Shown here piece after piece: positions 28,577-38,531 of a stretch of DNA of 64,000 nucleotides. The stretch spans positions 2,666,001-2,730,000 of the forward strand of contig NZ_CP032514.1 of assembly GCF_003606385.1 (NCBI RefSeq). The letters are read 5' to 3'. The stretch comes from Actinomyces lilanjuaniae. GTDB taxonomy: Bacteria > Actinomycetota > Actinomycetes > Actinomycetales > Actinomycetaceae. The number at the start of each line of letters is the position of its first letter. The first letter of the stretch is position 1. The notes beneath the pieces were generated by a model. That model saw only the letters and a program-made list of their open reading frames with translations, was not told the DNA's origin and made no database searches. The position numbers were made by a program, and so were the translations under genes.

Positions 28577-29376
28577 TGGCGCGGCTCAGGACGGACACGC
28601 CCAACCCTGTGGCGATCCTCTCCGACCAGGAGTGGCTGACGGTCGAGGCGCTCTGCCAGGGCGACCCCATCCCTGAGGACCGTCTCGCCCGGAGGCTGCG
28701 CAAGGCCGGGATCATCGACGACGTGGGCCTCACCCAGGCCGCCGCCCCCGCCTTCCAGGGGCGGGCCACCGCGAGCCGCTACCTGGAGGTGGTCCGCCTG
28801 GGTCCGCGCGAGGGGGTGCGCCAGGTCCTGGCCTGGATCGGCCCCTCCCGGACAACCATGATGAAGAGCCTGACAGACGGCCTGCACGTCTACGGGCTGG
28901 ACGCCTGCGAGGTCCCCTCCGCCTTCGCCGAGTTCCTCGACTTCCACCCACGCCCCCTCGTCGAGGCGGAGCCCGTGGTGGTGCCCGCGCCCGAGGCCAC
29001 TGGGCTGCTGAGCGAGGGCGGGGACCTCTCTCCCCTGGCCAGCATCTTCACCAGGGTCGGCAAGCGGCTGCGATCGGGCTCGCACCCAGGGGCTGCCGGT
29101 GAGACCACGCCGCTGATCGAGGGCCTGGTCAACCAGACGTGGTCGATCTCCATCATCACGGCCAGCGTGCGGGTCCCAGGCGTCCTGGACTGGCAGGTGG
29201 ACTCCAGTCTCCACACGTTCTCCGTCCCCGAGTGCCTCTACGAGTTCTACCCCCGCTCGCTGGCTCAGGCTGCCGGGCGCAGCCCAGGCAGCGGGGGCGA
29301 CCCCGACGACCTCATCATGGATCCCACCACCGCCATGATCGCCTGGCTGCGCGCCGTCCCCTGGTTCTTTGCCTGA
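28576..29376 (+). CDS. Unidentified operon-terminal protein, possibly EspG-like chaperone
   Basis: This 266-residue soluble alpha/beta protein shows a helical start (SDQEWLTVEALCQGD), RLRKAGIIDD and a middle beta region (RATASRYLEVVRLGPREGV). VPSAFAEFLDF precedes a Pro-rich linker, and the C-terminus is beta-rich ending ITASVRVPGVLDWQV and AWLRAVPWFFA. The order and operon position recall EspG-type chaperones that bind T7SS substrates, but no diagnostic motif is visible. The annotation is therefore a hypothesis. ATG overlaps the previous TGA. No gene occupies 29377-29619; a TAGACT hexamer at 29511 may be a -10 for the PTS genes. Confidence 0.55.
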   Translation: MARLRTDTPNPVAILSDQEWLTVEALCQGDPIPEDRLARRLRKAGIIDDVGLTQAAAPAFQGRATASRYLEVVRLGPREGVRQVLAWIGPSRTTMMKSLTDGLHVYGLDACEVPSAFAEFLDFHPRPLVEAEPVVVPAPEATGLLSEGGDLSPLASIFTRVGKRLRSGSHPGAAGETTPLIEGLVNQTWSISIITASVRVPGVLDWQVDSSLHTFSVPECLYEFYPRSLAQAAGRSPGSGGDPDDLIMDPTTAMIAWLRAVPWFFA

Positions 29377-29619
29377 CCCGGCGCCCGCAGCGGGCACCGT
29401 GACGACATCCCCGGCGGGAGCGAGCGGCCACCCTCGCCCCCGCCCCACGGCCTGTGACCCGCTTCCACATACCAACGGCTCCACACCCCGACGACATCCG
29501 CCGTGTGCTGTAGACTATTTGTGCCGACAGGCTTCGTCTTCCAGGGCCTTACCGCCTCCCCAGCAGCCCTGGGAGCCCCAGGAGCCGCCGTGGGCACTCA
29601 CGCGACCAAGGAGGGTACC

Positions 29620-30549
29620 GTGCCCGAGCCCCGCGACCAGCCTGACCCCCGTCCCGACCCCACCGACGCGCCCAGCCTGCCCACCCTGGTCGACACCCGC
29701 TCCGTCCGTCTGCACGCCACCGCCTCCGACTGGCGCGAGGCTATCCGGGAAGCCGGTGACGCCCTGGTCGCGGCCGGGGCCTGCGCCTCCTCCTACACCG
29801 AGGCCATGATCCGCTCCGTGGAGGAGCACGGCCCCTACATCGTGCTGTCACCCGGCCTGGCACTGCCTCACGCGCGCCCCGACAACTCTGTGACCCGCAC
29901 CGCCCTGTCCTACGTGCGCCTGACGTCCCCAGTCGCCTTCGGCCACGAGACCAACGACCCCGTCCGCGTCGTCATGGCCCTGGCCGCCGCTGACGGCACC
30001 GCGCACCTGAGGGCGCTGGCGGACCTGGCTACTGTCCTGGCCGATCCGCAGCGCCGCCACCGGCTGGACAACGCCAGCACCCCCGCGGAGGTCCTCGACG
30101 CCCTGCGGCCACCGCAGGCCCGCCCGCCCGCTGGCAGGAGCACCGAGGCCGCCGGGGGCACGGACAGTCCCGAGGGCGCCGACGGCGAGGGGGACCCGGG
30201 AACCGCCGAGGGCACCGCAGACGCAAGCAGCAGCACAGGCAGCACTGAGACCACCGTCGCCTCCACGGGACTGGTTCTCACCGTGTGCGGCAACGGCCTG
30301 GGCACCAGCCTGTTCCTGAAGAACACCCTGGAGCAGGTGCTCGACACCTGGGGCTGGCTGCCCTACCTGCGGGTCGAGGCCACTGACACGATCTCTGCCA
30401 GGGGCAGGGCCAAGGATGCCGACCTGCTCCTGACCTCCGGGGCCATCGCCCAGGCCCTGGGCGACCCCGGAACACCGGTCGAGGTCATCGAGGACTTCAC
30501 CTCCCTCACCGAGGTCGACGCCGCGCTGCGCCGCACCTACGCCGTGTGA
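29620..30549 (+). CDS. Ascorbate-type PTS EIIA-EIIB fusion
   Basis: This 309-residue protein has an EIIA domain (about 20-165) of the Ula/mannitol-fructose type with the active His in LPHARPDNS near residue 83. An acidic Thr/Ser/Gly-rich hinge (about 170-210) follows. The EIIB domain carries the phospho-Cys in VCGNGLGTSLFLKNTL (about residue 222), the UlaB/SgaB signature. In the pathway phosphate passes His to Cys to the sugar bound at EIIC, encoded just downstream. GTG 29620 has the excellent site AGGAGGGTACC. Ula-type systems import L-ascorbate, but related sugars cannot be excluded. Confidence 0.9.
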   Translation: MPEPRDQPDPRPDPTDAPSLPTLVDTRSVRLHATASDWREAIREAGDALVAAGACASSYTEAMIRSVEEHGPYIVLSPGLALPHARPDNSVTRTALSYVRLTSPVAFGHETNDPVRVVMALAAADGTAHLRALADLATVLADPQRRHRLDNASTPAEVLDALRPPQARPPAGRSTEAAGGTDSPEGADGEGDPGTAEGTADASSSTGSTETTVASTGLVLTVCGNGLGTSLFLKNTLEQVLDTWGWLPYLRVEATDTISARGRAKDADLLLTSGAIAQALGDPGTPVEVIEDFTSLTEVDAALRRTYAV

Positions 30550-30656
30550 TCCGGCCCGCCGACCGGGCTGCCGCCCGTCCCGCCATCCACCGGATCATCC
30601 ACTGAGCCATGCACCCAGCCCATCCACCGAGCCACTGACACGACCGGGAGGCTACC

Positions 30657-32864
30657 GTGTCACTCCTTGCCACTATCGCCCAGTTCGTCGTCAACGAGAT
30701 CCTCAGCGTCCCAGCCTTCCTCATCGGCTTCATCACCGCCGTCGGCCTGATCGCCCTGCGCCGAGGCGTCGGCACGGTGCTGGGAGGCGCCACCAAGGCC
30801 GTGCTCGGCTTCCTGCTGGTCAGCGCCGGGGCGGGCCTGGTCACCGCCTCGCTGGAGCCCCTGGGGACCATGATCCAGGGCAGCCTGGGGACCCGGGGCG
30901 TCGTCCCCACCAACGAGGCGATCGCGGGCATTGCCCAGGAGCAGTACGGCACCCAGGTCTCCTGGCTGATGATCCTCGGCTTCGTGGTAGCCCTGCTCCT
31001 GGCTCGCCTGACCCCGCTGCACTACGTCTTCCTCACCGGCCACCACATCCTGTTCATGGCCACCCTCATCACCATCGTCATGGCCTCTGCGGGCATGTCG
31101 GGGCCGGTCGTCGTTGCCCTGGGAGCCCTGCTCCTGGGAGTCCTCATGGTGTCCCTGCCCGCCCTGGCGCACCCGTGGACCAGGCGGGTCACCGGGGACG
31201 ACTCCATCGCCATCGGCCACTTCGGCACCCTGGGCTACATCGCGGCAGGAGCCGTGGGGCGGCTGGCCGACCCCCGGGGGCGCTCCCGCTCCACCGAGGA
31301 CCTCAAGGTGCCGGAGTCCCTGCGCTTCCTGCGGGACTCCATGGTGTCCACCGCCCTGTCCATGGTGGTCATGTACCTGGTCCTGGCCGTGACCTACCTG
31401 GTACGGCGTGGTAGCGACACCGCCTTCACTGCCTTCGCGGACGGGGCCACAGACGTCGGCAACTACCTCATGCAGGCGGTGACCCAGGGCCTCCAGTTCG
31501 GTGTCGCCGTCGCCGTCATCCTGTTCGGGGTCCGCACGATCCTGGGCGAGCTCGTCCCCGCCTTCCAGGGGATCGCGCAGGCCGTGGTCCCCGGGGCCAT
31601 CCCGGCGCTGGACGCCCCGATCGTGTTCCCCTACGCCCAAAACGCCGTCCTCATCGGGTTCATCTCCTCCTTCGCCGGGGGGCTGGTCGGACTGCTGGTC
31701 CTGGGGACCTGGCTGGGACCCGCCCTCGGCCTGGCACTCATCCTGCCCGGGCTCGTCCCCCACTTCTTCACCGGGGGCGCGGCGGGCGTCTACGGCAACG
31801 CCACCGGCGGACGCCGGGGAGCGATAGCAGGCGGGTTCGTCAACGGCCTGCTGGTGACCTTCCTCCCCGCGCTGCTGCTGCGGGTCCTGGGAACGCTGGA
31901 GACGGCTACCACCACCTTCGGTGACACCGACTTCGGCTGGTTCGGCCTGCTCATCGGGTACGGCGCCCGGGCTGGCGCCACAGCGGGAAGCCTGGTGCTC
32001 GCCCTGGTGGCCGCAGGCCTCCTGACGGCAGCCGTCGTGGTGCAGCGTCGGGTGGTGGAGCCCGGCTGGGACCCTGCCCCGGCCCGCCCCCGGCCAGACG
32101 GGCAGGCCGGGGACTCCCCGGGCACGACCAGCGCCGCCCCCGTGTCGGCCCAACGCTACCCGCGCGTAAGACCCCGGCTGGCGCCCCGGTCCCTCCCCCA
32201 CCGCGTCCGCCTCAGGACAGCACCGGAGCCGCTCAGGCACACTAGCCCCATGCCCGGTACCTCACTTCCTGAGCCACTGCCCGACGCCGCGCAGCCCGCG
32301 GCCCCGCCCCTGCGTCGCACGCCCCGGCACGCGACCGGCCCCGCCACTATCGACCTCGACCAGGTCGTCCACTACCTGCCCCGGACCGGGATCGGCACCG
32401 ACGTGCACGCCTTCGCCGCCCCCGGCTCGGCCACCCCGCTGCACCTGGCCTGCCTGGAGTGGCCCGGGCAGACCGGGCTGGAGGGCCACTCCGACGGCGA
32501 CGTCGTCGCGCACGCCTGCTGCGACGCCCTCCTGTCCGCTACCGGGCTGGGGGACCTGGGCAGTGTCTTCGGCACCAACGAGCCGAGGTGGCAGGGGGCC
32601 TCGGGGGCAGTCCTCCTGGCCGAGACCGCCCAGCGGGTGCGCCAGGCCGGCTTCGAGATCGGCAACGTCGCCGTCCAGCTGGTCGGGCAGCGCCCCCGGG
32701 TGACCGACCGCGCCGCTGAGGCGGCAGCAGCACTGTCAACAGCTGCCTCGGCACGCGTCACCTTCAGCGCCACCACGACCGACCACCTGGGATTCCTGGG
32801 ACGAGAGGAGGGGCTGGCAGCGGTGGCTACCGCGCTGGTCTACCCGGCCCGCCCCGTCTCCTGA
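30657..32864 (+). CDS. ulaA: Ascorbate-type PTS EIIC (UlaA/SgaT), as sequenced fused to IspF
   Basis: Residues 1-460 are a multi-TM EIIC of the Ula family: [54 protein letters not shown] and [16 protein letters not shown]. The open frame then runs without a stop through a Pro/Arg-rich linker into a complete IspF, giving 735 residues. Such a fusion makes no functional sense. If one G is restored in the run at 32109-32112, EIIC continues as [12 protein letters not shown] and stops at TAG 32243-32245, five bases before the IspF ATG. That gives 1590 nt, a multiple of three. The 529-residue separate EIIC is therefore favoured. GTG 30657 has GGGAGG upstream. Confidence 0.85.
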   Translation: MSLLATIAQFVVNEILSVPAFLIGFITAVGLIALRRGVGTVLGGATKAVLGFLLVSAGAGLVTASLEPLGTMIQGSLGTRGVVPTNEAIAGIAQEQYGTQVSWLMILGFVVALLLARLTPLHYVFLTGHHILFMATLITIVMASAGMSGPVVVALGALLLGVLMVSLPALAHPWTRRVTGDDSIAIGHFGTLGYIAAGAVGRLADPRGRSRSTEDLKVPESLRFLRDSMVSTALSMVVMYLVLAVTYLVRRGSDTAFTAFADGATDVGNYLMQAVTQGLQFGVAVAVILFGVRTILGELVPAFQGIAQAVVPGAIPALDAPIVFPYAQNAVLIGFISSFAGGLVGLLVLGTWLGPALGLALILPGLVPHFFTGGAAGVYGNATGGRRGAIAGGFVNGLLVTFLPALLLRVLGTLETATTTFGDTDFGWFGLLIGYGARAGATAGSLVLALVAAGLLTAAVVVQRRVVEPGWDPAPARPRPDGQAGDSPGTTSAAPVSAQRYPRVRPRLAPRSLPHRVRLRTAPEPLRHTSPMPGTSLPEPLPDAAQPAAPPLRRTPRHATGPATIDLDQVVHYLPRTGIGTDVHAFAAPGSATPLHLACLEWPGQTGLEGHSDGDVVAHACCDALLSATGLGDLGSVFGTNEPRWQGASGAVLLAETAQRVRQAGFEIGNVAVQLVGQRPRVTDRAAEAAAALSTAASARVTFSATTTDHLGFLGREEGLAAVATALVYPARPVS
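32250..32864 (+). CDS. ispF: 2-C-methyl-D-erythritol 2,4-cyclodiphosphate synthase
   Basis: A complete IspF domain starts about 50 residues after ATG 32250. The Asp/His zinc ligands are in GTDVHAF, followed by [17 protein letters not shown] with the third His. [15 protein letters not shown] is the usual DIG-FP-D region, and [16 protein letters not shown] forms the C-terminal signature. It makes the cyclic diphosphate of the MEP isoprenoid pathway. The first 45 residues are Pro/Ala-rich. In this sequence it is in frame with the upstream EIIC, probably through a missing base. The order ispF-cysS-rlmB is typical of actinobacteria; ispD, usually first, is absent here. Confidence 0.88.
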   Translation: MPGTSLPEPLPDAAQPAAPPLRRTPRHATGPATIDLDQVVHYLPRTGIGTDVHAFAAPGSATPLHLACLEWPGQTGLEGHSDGDVVAHACCDALLSATGLGDLGSVFGTNEPRWQGASGAVLLAETAQRVRQAGFEIGNVAVQLVGQRPRVTDRAAEAAAALSTAASARVTFSATTTDHLGFLGREEGLAAVATALVYPARPVS

Positions 32865-32934
32865 CTCCGACCTAGCGGGCACCTCCTGCCCACCGGCTCT
32901 TCCAGCCCGGTCATCGCCCCGGTAGGGTGGGGCC

Positions 32935-34512
32935 GTGACTGCCGCGACTGCCGTACCTGCCGGCTCCCCCGCCCCTCAGCCGACCCTGCGCCTGTACGAC
33001 TCCGCAGCGCGGACGGTCGTTCCCCTGGCCCCCACCGTGACCCCGGGGGTGGTAGCGATATACCTGTGTGGTGCCACGGTCCAGGGCAGCCCGCACATCG
33101 GGCACATGCGCTCAGCCATTGCCTTCGATGTGCTGCGCCGTTGGCTGGAGCGCCAGGGCCAGACGGTCGTCCTCATCCGCAACGTCACCGACATCGACGA
33201 CAAGATCCTCGCCCGCTCCGCCGCAGCCGTCCCCCCCGTCGCCTGGTGGGCGTGGGCACAGCGCCACGAGCGCGAGTTCGACGCCGCCTACCGGGCCCTC
33301 GGCGTCGCCCCTCCGACCTACGAGCCCCGCGCCACCGGCCACCTCCCGGAGATGATCAGCCTGGTCACCCGCCTGCTGGAGCGCGGTCATGCCTATACGG
33401 GGGAGGCTGGCAACGTCTACTTCTCCGTCGCCTCTCTGCCCGGGTACGGCTCACTGACCAACCAGCGCCCCGAGGACCTGACCTCCACGGAGGACCCGCA
33501 GCAGGAGGACCAGGAGGACACCGAGGCAGACAAACGTGACCCACGGGACTTCGCCCTGTGGAAGGCGGCCAGGCCCGGCGAGCCGCAGGACGCTGCCTGG
33601 GACGCCCCGTGGGGACGCGGGCGTCCCGGGTGGCACCTGGAGTGCTCGGCCATGTCGCACCGCTACCTGGGCGAGGAGTTCGACATCCACGGGGGCGGGA
33701 TCGACCTGCGCTTCCCGCACCACGAGAACGAGCAGGCCCAGTCCCACGGCGCCGGATGGGGCTTCGCCCGCCACTGGGTCCACAACGCCTGGGTCACGAT
33801 CAAGGGCGCCAAGATGAGCAAGTCGCTGGGCAACTCCCTGACCGTGGCCGAGCTCCTCAGGTCGCACGACCCGGTCGTCCTGCGTCTGGCCATGGGGACC
33901 GTCCACCACCGCTCCACCGTGGAGTTCTCCGAGGAGACCCTGAGCGAGGCCGCCTCCCTGTGGGAGCGCCTGACCGGTGCCCTGACCCGGGCTCAGGAGG
34001 TCTGCGGGGACCTGGAGAGCACCGACCAGGCCGGGCTGAGGCGGCTGGCGCTGCCTGAGGCCTTCGCTGCCGCCATGGACGACGACCTCAACCTGGCGGG
34101 CGCCATGGCCCAGGTGCACGCCTGCCTCAAGAGGCTCAACACGGCCCTGACCCAGATGGGCCACGGCAGGGCGGGCGACGCCGCCAGCACGGGGGCAGCC
34201 GACGACGTGCCCACCGGGGTCACGACCGTGCGCCAGATCGCCCTGGAGCTGCGCGCTATGCTTGACGTTCTGGGGCTGGACCCCTTCAGCGATCCGTGGC
34301 GCTCCTGCCTGGCAGGGGCCACAGGTGCGACAAGCGGGTCCGACGCGGCCGCGCACGCCCTGGACCACCTGGTGACCGACCTCCTTGACCAGCGTGCCCA
34401 GGCCCGGGCCGCCAAGGACTGGGCCCGGGCGGACGCCCTGCGTGACGCCCTGTCGCAGGCAGGGGTCGTGGTCGAGGACTCACCCGCCGGCGCCCGCTGG
34501 CACCTGTCCTGA
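32935..34512 (+). CDS. cysS: Cysteinyl-tRNA synthetase
   Basis: This 525-residue class I synthetase has [18 protein letters not shown] with the Cys zinc ligand and HIGH motif near residue 54. WHLECSAMS is followed by zinc-site [15 protein letters not shown], and the activation loop [10 protein letters not shown] lies near 292. The C-terminal DALR helical bundle ends [14 protein letters not shown]. An acidic insertion ([19 protein letters not shown], about 182-200) sits in the catalytic domain where other CysS have a short loop. The full-length enzyme looks functional. The GTG start lies 70 bp after ispF, so the two are likely cotranscribed. Confidence 0.96.
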   Translation: MTAATAVPAGSPAPQPTLRLYDSAARTVVPLAPTVTPGVVAIYLCGATVQGSPHIGHMRSAIAFDVLRRWLERQGQTVVLIRNVTDIDDKILARSAAAVPPVAWWAWAQRHEREFDAAYRALGVAPPTYEPRATGHLPEMISLVTRLLERGHAYTGEAGNVYFSVASLPGYGSLTNQRPEDLTSTEDPQQEDQEDTEADKRDPRDFALWKAARPGEPQDAAWDAPWGRGRPGWHLECSAMSHRYLGEEFDIHGGGIDLRFPHHENEQAQSHGAGWGFARHWVHNAWVTIKGAKMSKSLGNSLTVAELLRSHDPVVLRLAMGTVHHRSTVEFSEETLSEAASLWERLTGALTRAQEVCGDLESTDQAGLRRLALPEAFAAAMDDDLNLAGAMAQVHACLKRLNTALTQMGHGRAGDAASTGAADDVPTGVTTVRQIALELRAMLDVLGLDPFSDPWRSCLAGATGATSGSDAAAHALDHLVTDLLDQRAQARAAKDWARADALRDALSQAGVVVEDSPAGARWHLS

Positions 34513-34550
34513 CCAGGACCAGGAACGACGAGCTAAGGAGGTAGCCAGCG

Positions 34551-35558
34551 ATGCCCGGAAACGATCGTCGGCACGGCGCCCTGCGCCGACGCGGCAGGAA
34601 GGGACCTACCAAGGGCTCCGGCGGAAACCGCCGCCGCGGCCTGGAGGGCAGGGGACCCACGCCAAAGGCGGAGGACCGTGTTGGCCACCCCAAGGCGCGG
34701 GCCAGGCAGCGTGCCCAGGCCCAGCAGGAGCGTCCTAGCCGCGCCGAGCAGTACCATCGCACCCGGGAACGCCTCCGGGTCTCCCGCAGCAGTGAGATCG
34801 TCTTCGGTCGCAATGCCGTGGCAGAGGCCGCCTACGCCTCCGTGCCCTTCTCCCAGGTCTTCATGGCCGCCCCGGCCGAGGACGACGAGCGCCTCCAGGC
34901 GGTGGTACGGCGTGCCGCCCTGGCCGCTGTCCCCGTCGTGGAGGCCAGCAAAGCGGACCTGGAGGCCCTGACAGGAGGTGCCGCCCACCAGGGCGTGGCC
35001 GTGGAGGTGCCCCCCTACCAATACGTGGGCGCGGCAGACCTGCTGGAGGATGCCCGCAGCCGGGGCCGCACCCCTCTGCTCGTGGCCCTGGACCAGGTCA
35101 CCGACCCCCACAACCTGGGAGCCGTCCTGCGCAGTGCCGGCGCCTTCAGCGCCGACGGGGTCATCGTCCCGGCCCGCCGCAGTGTCGGCGTTACCGCAGC
35201 CGCGTGGAAGGTCTCTGCTGGCGCGGCAGCACGGGTGCGCGTCGCTCGTGAGACCAACATGGTGCGCTGCCTGGAGCGCCTCCAGAGGCAGGGGTGCTTT
35301 GTGGTAGGGCTCGATCCCCGCGCGACGACGCGCGTAGAGGACATGGGCCTGGCCGACTCCCCCCTGGTCGTCGTGACCGGCTCGGAGGGCAGAGGCCTGT
35401 CCCGCCTGGTGCGTGAGACCTGTGACCTTCTGGTCTCAGTGCCTATCACCGGCTCCGTGGACTCCCTCAACGCCGCAGTCGCCACCGGCATCAGCCTCTA
35501 CGAGGTCGACCGCCTCCGCCGCCAGGCACAAGGCGCAGCCGACACTGGCACCCGCTAG
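34551..35558 (+). CDS. rlmB: 23S rRNA (guanosine-2'-O-)-methyltransferase RlmB
   Basis: This 335-residue SpoU/TrmH-family enzyme has a basic, disordered N-terminus (1-80) typical of actinobacterial homologues. A substrate-binding domain (IVFGRNAVAEAAYA, about 84-160) precedes the trefoil-knot SPOUT domain with motifs LDQVTDPHNLGAVLRSA, VVTGSEGRGLSRLV and VPITGSVDSLNAAVATGI. It methylates the 2'-OH of a guanosine in 23S rRNA (G2251 in E. coli numbering). ATG 34551 follows AAGGAGG and lies 38 bp after cysS, continuing the ispF-cysS-rlmB operon. Confidence 0.93.
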   Translation: MPGNDRRHGALRRRGRKGPTKGSGGNRRRGLEGRGPTPKAEDRVGHPKARARQRAQAQQERPSRAEQYHRTRERLRVSRSSEIVFGRNAVAEAAYASVPFSQVFMAAPAEDDERLQAVVRRAALAAVPVVEASKADLEALTGGAAHQGVAVEVPPYQYVGAADLLEDARSRGRTPLLVALDQVTDPHNLGAVLRSAGAFSADGVIVPARRSVGVTAAAWKVSAGAAARVRVARETNMVRCLERLQRQGCFVVGLDPRATTRVEDMGLADSPLVVVTGSEGRGLSRLVRETCDLLVSVPITGSVDSLNAAVATGISLYEVDRLRRQAQGAADTGTR

Positions 35559-35638
35559 GACTCACCGGCGCTCCCCCTCGCAGACACCCGGGCCCCGTTT
35601 GCTGACACAATGGGCCCAGCCCACCACAGGAGGTCCCC

Positions 35639-36880
35639 ATGGCCCAAGCCGTGTCTCAGCGCTGGAACCGTACCGACGGGGTGATCGTCGCCCCGGGCAC
35701 GGCCCCGGAGGCTGTTGCTGCCGCCTTTGCCGCCCGCAGCGTCGTCGCCCGTCTTGAGTGGTTCCCCACCACCGCCCACCTGCTCAGCCTCACCCTGATG
35801 ACCGACATGGACGGACGTGTTGCTGTCACCCCTGCCTCCCGCGGGGGCGTCGTCCCCGGCCCGGGGGTCGGCGAGCTGGTGGAGTCACTGGCACGCGAGC
35901 TCACGGCTGACGTCGCCGTCGGCCCGGCCTCCTTCAACGCCCTGCCGGGCGACCTCACACTGCCCCCGTCCACCACCCACGGGGCCGCCAGCGCACGCAC
36001 TGTCGTGGTCTCCCCCATGAGCGCCTACATGGTTCCCCTGCAGGCCACGCTCCTGGAACGGCCTCTGGCGGTCGCCTCCGCCCCCGACCTGGACCGCCGT
36101 ATCGTCATGTACTCCGGGGAGGGCAACGACCTGGGGGCCTTCGGGTGGGACGAGGAGTCCCTCCCGGCCCTCGTCCTGACCTCTGACTCGGAGGACATGT
36201 CGGTACGTGCCGTGACCACCGGGGACCCGGATGAGGACGCTGTCTTCTCCTGGGGCATGAGCTCGCTGCACGTGTGGGGTGCCGTCGAGGAGCCGGGCCC
36301 CGCCCTGCGCGCCCTGGCCGACGAGGTGCTCGCCGACCGCAAGGACGCCTCCGACATCGCTGCCGCCGTGCCGGGTGCGGACCTGGAGGCCGCGGCGACC
36401 GCTGTGCTTCGGCCAGGTGCCGAGGGCTTCCAGGCGATGATCGAGGCGCTGGGCCTGCCCGACTGGGTGCTCAAGGTGCTGACGGGCAGCCTGGCCCCGG
36501 TCGAGGTTCCTGGCATCGTCGTCCACGAGCCCCGGGGCCTGTCCAACGCCGTGGGCCGCAGCGTCGGTCTGTTCCTGGAGGACCCCTCCTCCCCCGGCTC
36601 CGCCTTCTGGCACTCCTATGTCCGTACGGTCACCGACATGCCCTGGGCCGTCAGGGCGGTCACCCTCCTGGAGGCAGGCCTCGGCGGGGCGCTCATGGGC
36701 GCCGCAGCACGGAGGCACCGCAGCGGAGGTGGCCTGCCGGGAGGACTCATGTCCGTGGGCACGTTCCTCATCGTCGACGCCGTCACCGAGGTCTCGCTAG
36801 CCTCGTGGACCCGCCATCGCGAGCTTCGCCGCCGGGCAGACCGGGAGACCGCCCTGGTCGCCGAGGAGCTCGGGGCCTGA
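35639..36880 (+). CDS. Unidentified conserved-looking protein with weak membrane segment
   Basis: This 413-residue protein has no recognised domain. It starts SQRWNRTDGVIVAPGTAPEAVAAAF and has an acidic middle. A short Gly/Ala-rich hydrophobic segment near the C-terminus (LLEAGLGGALMGAA, then GGLMSVGTFLIVDAVTEVSLASW, about 340-395) precedes a basic/acidic tail. ATG 35639 follows ACAGGAGGT at good spacing, so expression is likely. It sits 80 bp after rlmB but may have its own promoter. Codon use matches its neighbours, arguing against recent transfer. No function is proposed. Confidence 0.75.
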   Translation: MAQAVSQRWNRTDGVIVAPGTAPEAVAAAFAARSVVARLEWFPTTAHLLSLTLMTDMDGRVAVTPASRGGVVPGPGVGELVESLARELTADVAVGPASFNALPGDLTLPPSTTHGAASARTVVVSPMSAYMVPLQATLLERPLAVASAPDLDRRIVMYSGEGNDLGAFGWDEESLPALVLTSDSEDMSVRAVTTGDPDEDAVFSWGMSSLHVWGAVEEPGPALRALADEVLADRKDASDIAAAVPGADLEAAATAVLRPGAEGFQAMIEALGLPDWVLKVLTGSLAPVEVPGIVVHEPRGLSNAVGRSVGLFLEDPSSPGSAFWHSYVRTVTDMPWAVRAVTLLEAGLGGALMGAAARRHRSGGGLPGGLMSVGTFLIVDAVTEVSLASWTRHRELRRRADRETALVAEELGA

Positions 36881-36931
36881 GCCTTCCCTCCTTGGGACTT
36901 CCCTCCGTGGGACCCAGCCCCAGGAGGGGCC

Positions 36932-38299
36932 TCACTCCCCCTTGAACCTCATTCCTGCGGTAAAGCCGAAGGGATTGGCCTCGTAGTCAGCGAGCGTCTG
37001 CTCGTCAAGGGCAGCAAACTCTGCGTCCTGCGGCTCAGCCTCCTCCTCCGGGATGGACACCGCCTCGATCTCCTGGGTGTCCGGTGTGGCAAGAAAGGCC
37101 CGCTCGTCACGGTGCTGGGGCAGGACTGTCGCCACGTAGTCGGCGGTGGCGTCCTCCATGGACACGTCGCCCTGACGCTGCTCCGACATGTACCAGCGGT
37201 GCTCCAGGATCTCGTGGAAGATCTCCGCAGGCTCCAGCTTGCGACGCAGCTCCAGCGGGACGGCCATGATGGTCGGTTCAAAGACGTCGGCGAGCCAGGC
37301 GTGGGCGACCAGCTCGATGGGGTCGTCCTTGCGGCCGCGGATCGCCCGGTAGGCCTCCAGGTCGTTGAGCATGCGCTGACCCTGACGCTCCTGGACGTCC
37401 AGGCCGGTCAGGCGCATGACCTGCCGGTGGTAGTGGCCCGCGTCGACAACCTTAGGCTGGATGGACATGTAGGTGCCGCCCGCGTCCGTGGTCATGGTGA
37501 GCTCGGCGACGTCGTAGCCCATCTCGTTGAGCCTCTCGATGCGGTTGCGCACCCGCCATCGCTCCCGTGAGGAGAAGGACTCCTCAGCCGTGAGGAGGTC
37601 CCACAGCTCGCTGTAGCGGGCCACGATCCGGTCCCCTACCGCGATGGTGTCCACGCTGGGCTCCAGCAGCGCGCCCGCCTGGAGGTCCATAAGCTCACCG
37701 ATGATGTTGGTCCGGGCGATGTCGATGTCGTAGAGGCGCTTGCCCTCCGTGATCCCGTCGGGGTGGAGCTCTCCGGTCTCCGCGTCCACCAGGTAGGCCG
37801 CGAAGGCTCCGGCGTCACGCCGGAACAGGGTGTTGGACAGCGACACGTCGCCCCAGTAGAAGCCAAGGAGGTGCAGCCGCACCAGCAGGACCGTGAGGGC
37901 ATCGATGAGACGGGTAGCGGTCTCAGGGCGCATGTACTGGCTGAACAGGCCACGGTAGGGCAGGGAGTAGGACAGGTGCTCGGTGATGAGCGCGGAGTTC
38001 AGTCGGCTGCCGCGGAGGTCCGTGCGTCCTGAGATCACTGCCGTGGGCTGGACACAGGGCGCGCCCAGGCGTACCAGGTCCCGCAGCAGCGTGTACTCCC
38101 GGTGGGCGACCGACTCGCCGATCTCCTTGACGGCGATCACCCGCTCAGAGAGGTTGACGAAGCGCACAACGTGCCGCGACAAGCCACGGGGCAGCGCCGC
38201 GAGGACCTCTGTCGGCCACCGATCTAGCGGCGTCTCCCACGGGAGGTCCAGCAGCGCAGGATCAATGGTCACCGCGGCAATCTTCATGGACTGGGGCAT
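36932..38299 (-). CDS. DUF4032 protein with kinase-like N-terminal domain
   Basis: This 455-residue protein has residues 40-210 resembling the lipopolysaccharide-kinase/APH-like fold. VVRFVNLSERVIAVKEIGE carries a candidate Lys, LITEHLSYSLPYRGLF acts as hinge, and LLVRLHLLGFYWGDVSLSNTLF is the catalytic-loop equivalent (GDVSLSN in place of HRDxxxxN). AYLVDAETGEL supplies the metal-binding Asp. The C-terminal DUF4032 region (about 210-400) follows, then an acidic tail ending FGFTAGMRFKGE. The substrate is unknown. ATG 38299 has GAGAGG upstream. The gene lies downstream of the ABC ATPase gene on the same strand but a strong terminator separates them. Confidence 0.85.
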   Translation of the reverse strand: MPQSMKIAAVTIDPALLDLPWETPLDRWPTEVLAALPRGLSRHVVRFVNLSERVIAVKEIGESVAHREYTLLRDLVRLGAPCVQPTAVISGRTDLRGSRLNSALITEHLSYSLPYRGLFSQYMRPETATRLIDALTVLLVRLHLLGFYWGDVSLSNTLFRRDAGAFAAYLVDAETGELHPDGITEGKRLYDIDIARTNIIGELMDLQAGALLEPSVDTIAVGDRIVARYSELWDLLTAEESFSSRERWRVRNRIERLNEMGYDVAELTMTTDAGGTYMSIQPKVVDAGHYHRQVMRLTGLDVQERQGQRMLNDLEAYRAIRGRKDDPIELVAHAWLADVFEPTIMAVPLELRRKLEPAEIFHEILEHRWYMSEQRQGDVSMEDATADYVATVLPQHRDERAFLATPDTQEIEAVSIPEEEAEPQDAEFAALDEQTLADYEANPFGFTAGMRFKGE

Positions 38300-38438
38300 G
38301 GCTCATCCTCTCAGGTCAGCAGATCGACGGTGCGTGCCCCGGGCCTCGCCCCGTAGGGACAGGACGGGCAGCGACGGTCGGGAGGACGGTCGGGAGGAGC
38401 GGGGAAGACGGTACCGGAGCGCGGCACCAGGTACCGGC

Positions 38439-38483
38439 ACGGCGAGTCCCGCCCCTGTCTGCTACCGGGGCGGGACTCGCCGT
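38439..38483 (-). terminator. Terminator of the MsmK/UgpC-type ATPase gene
   Basis: A perfect 17-bp inverted repeat (ACGGCGAGTCCCGCCCC and its complement) surrounds an 11-base loop, 49 bases past the ATPase stop codon on the minus strand. No gene lies in 38300-38531. Confidence 0.88.
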
Positions 38484-38531
38484 AAGGAGGCTACGAGCAG
38501 GCGCAGCCGGACGCGGCACCAGAATGCGACA

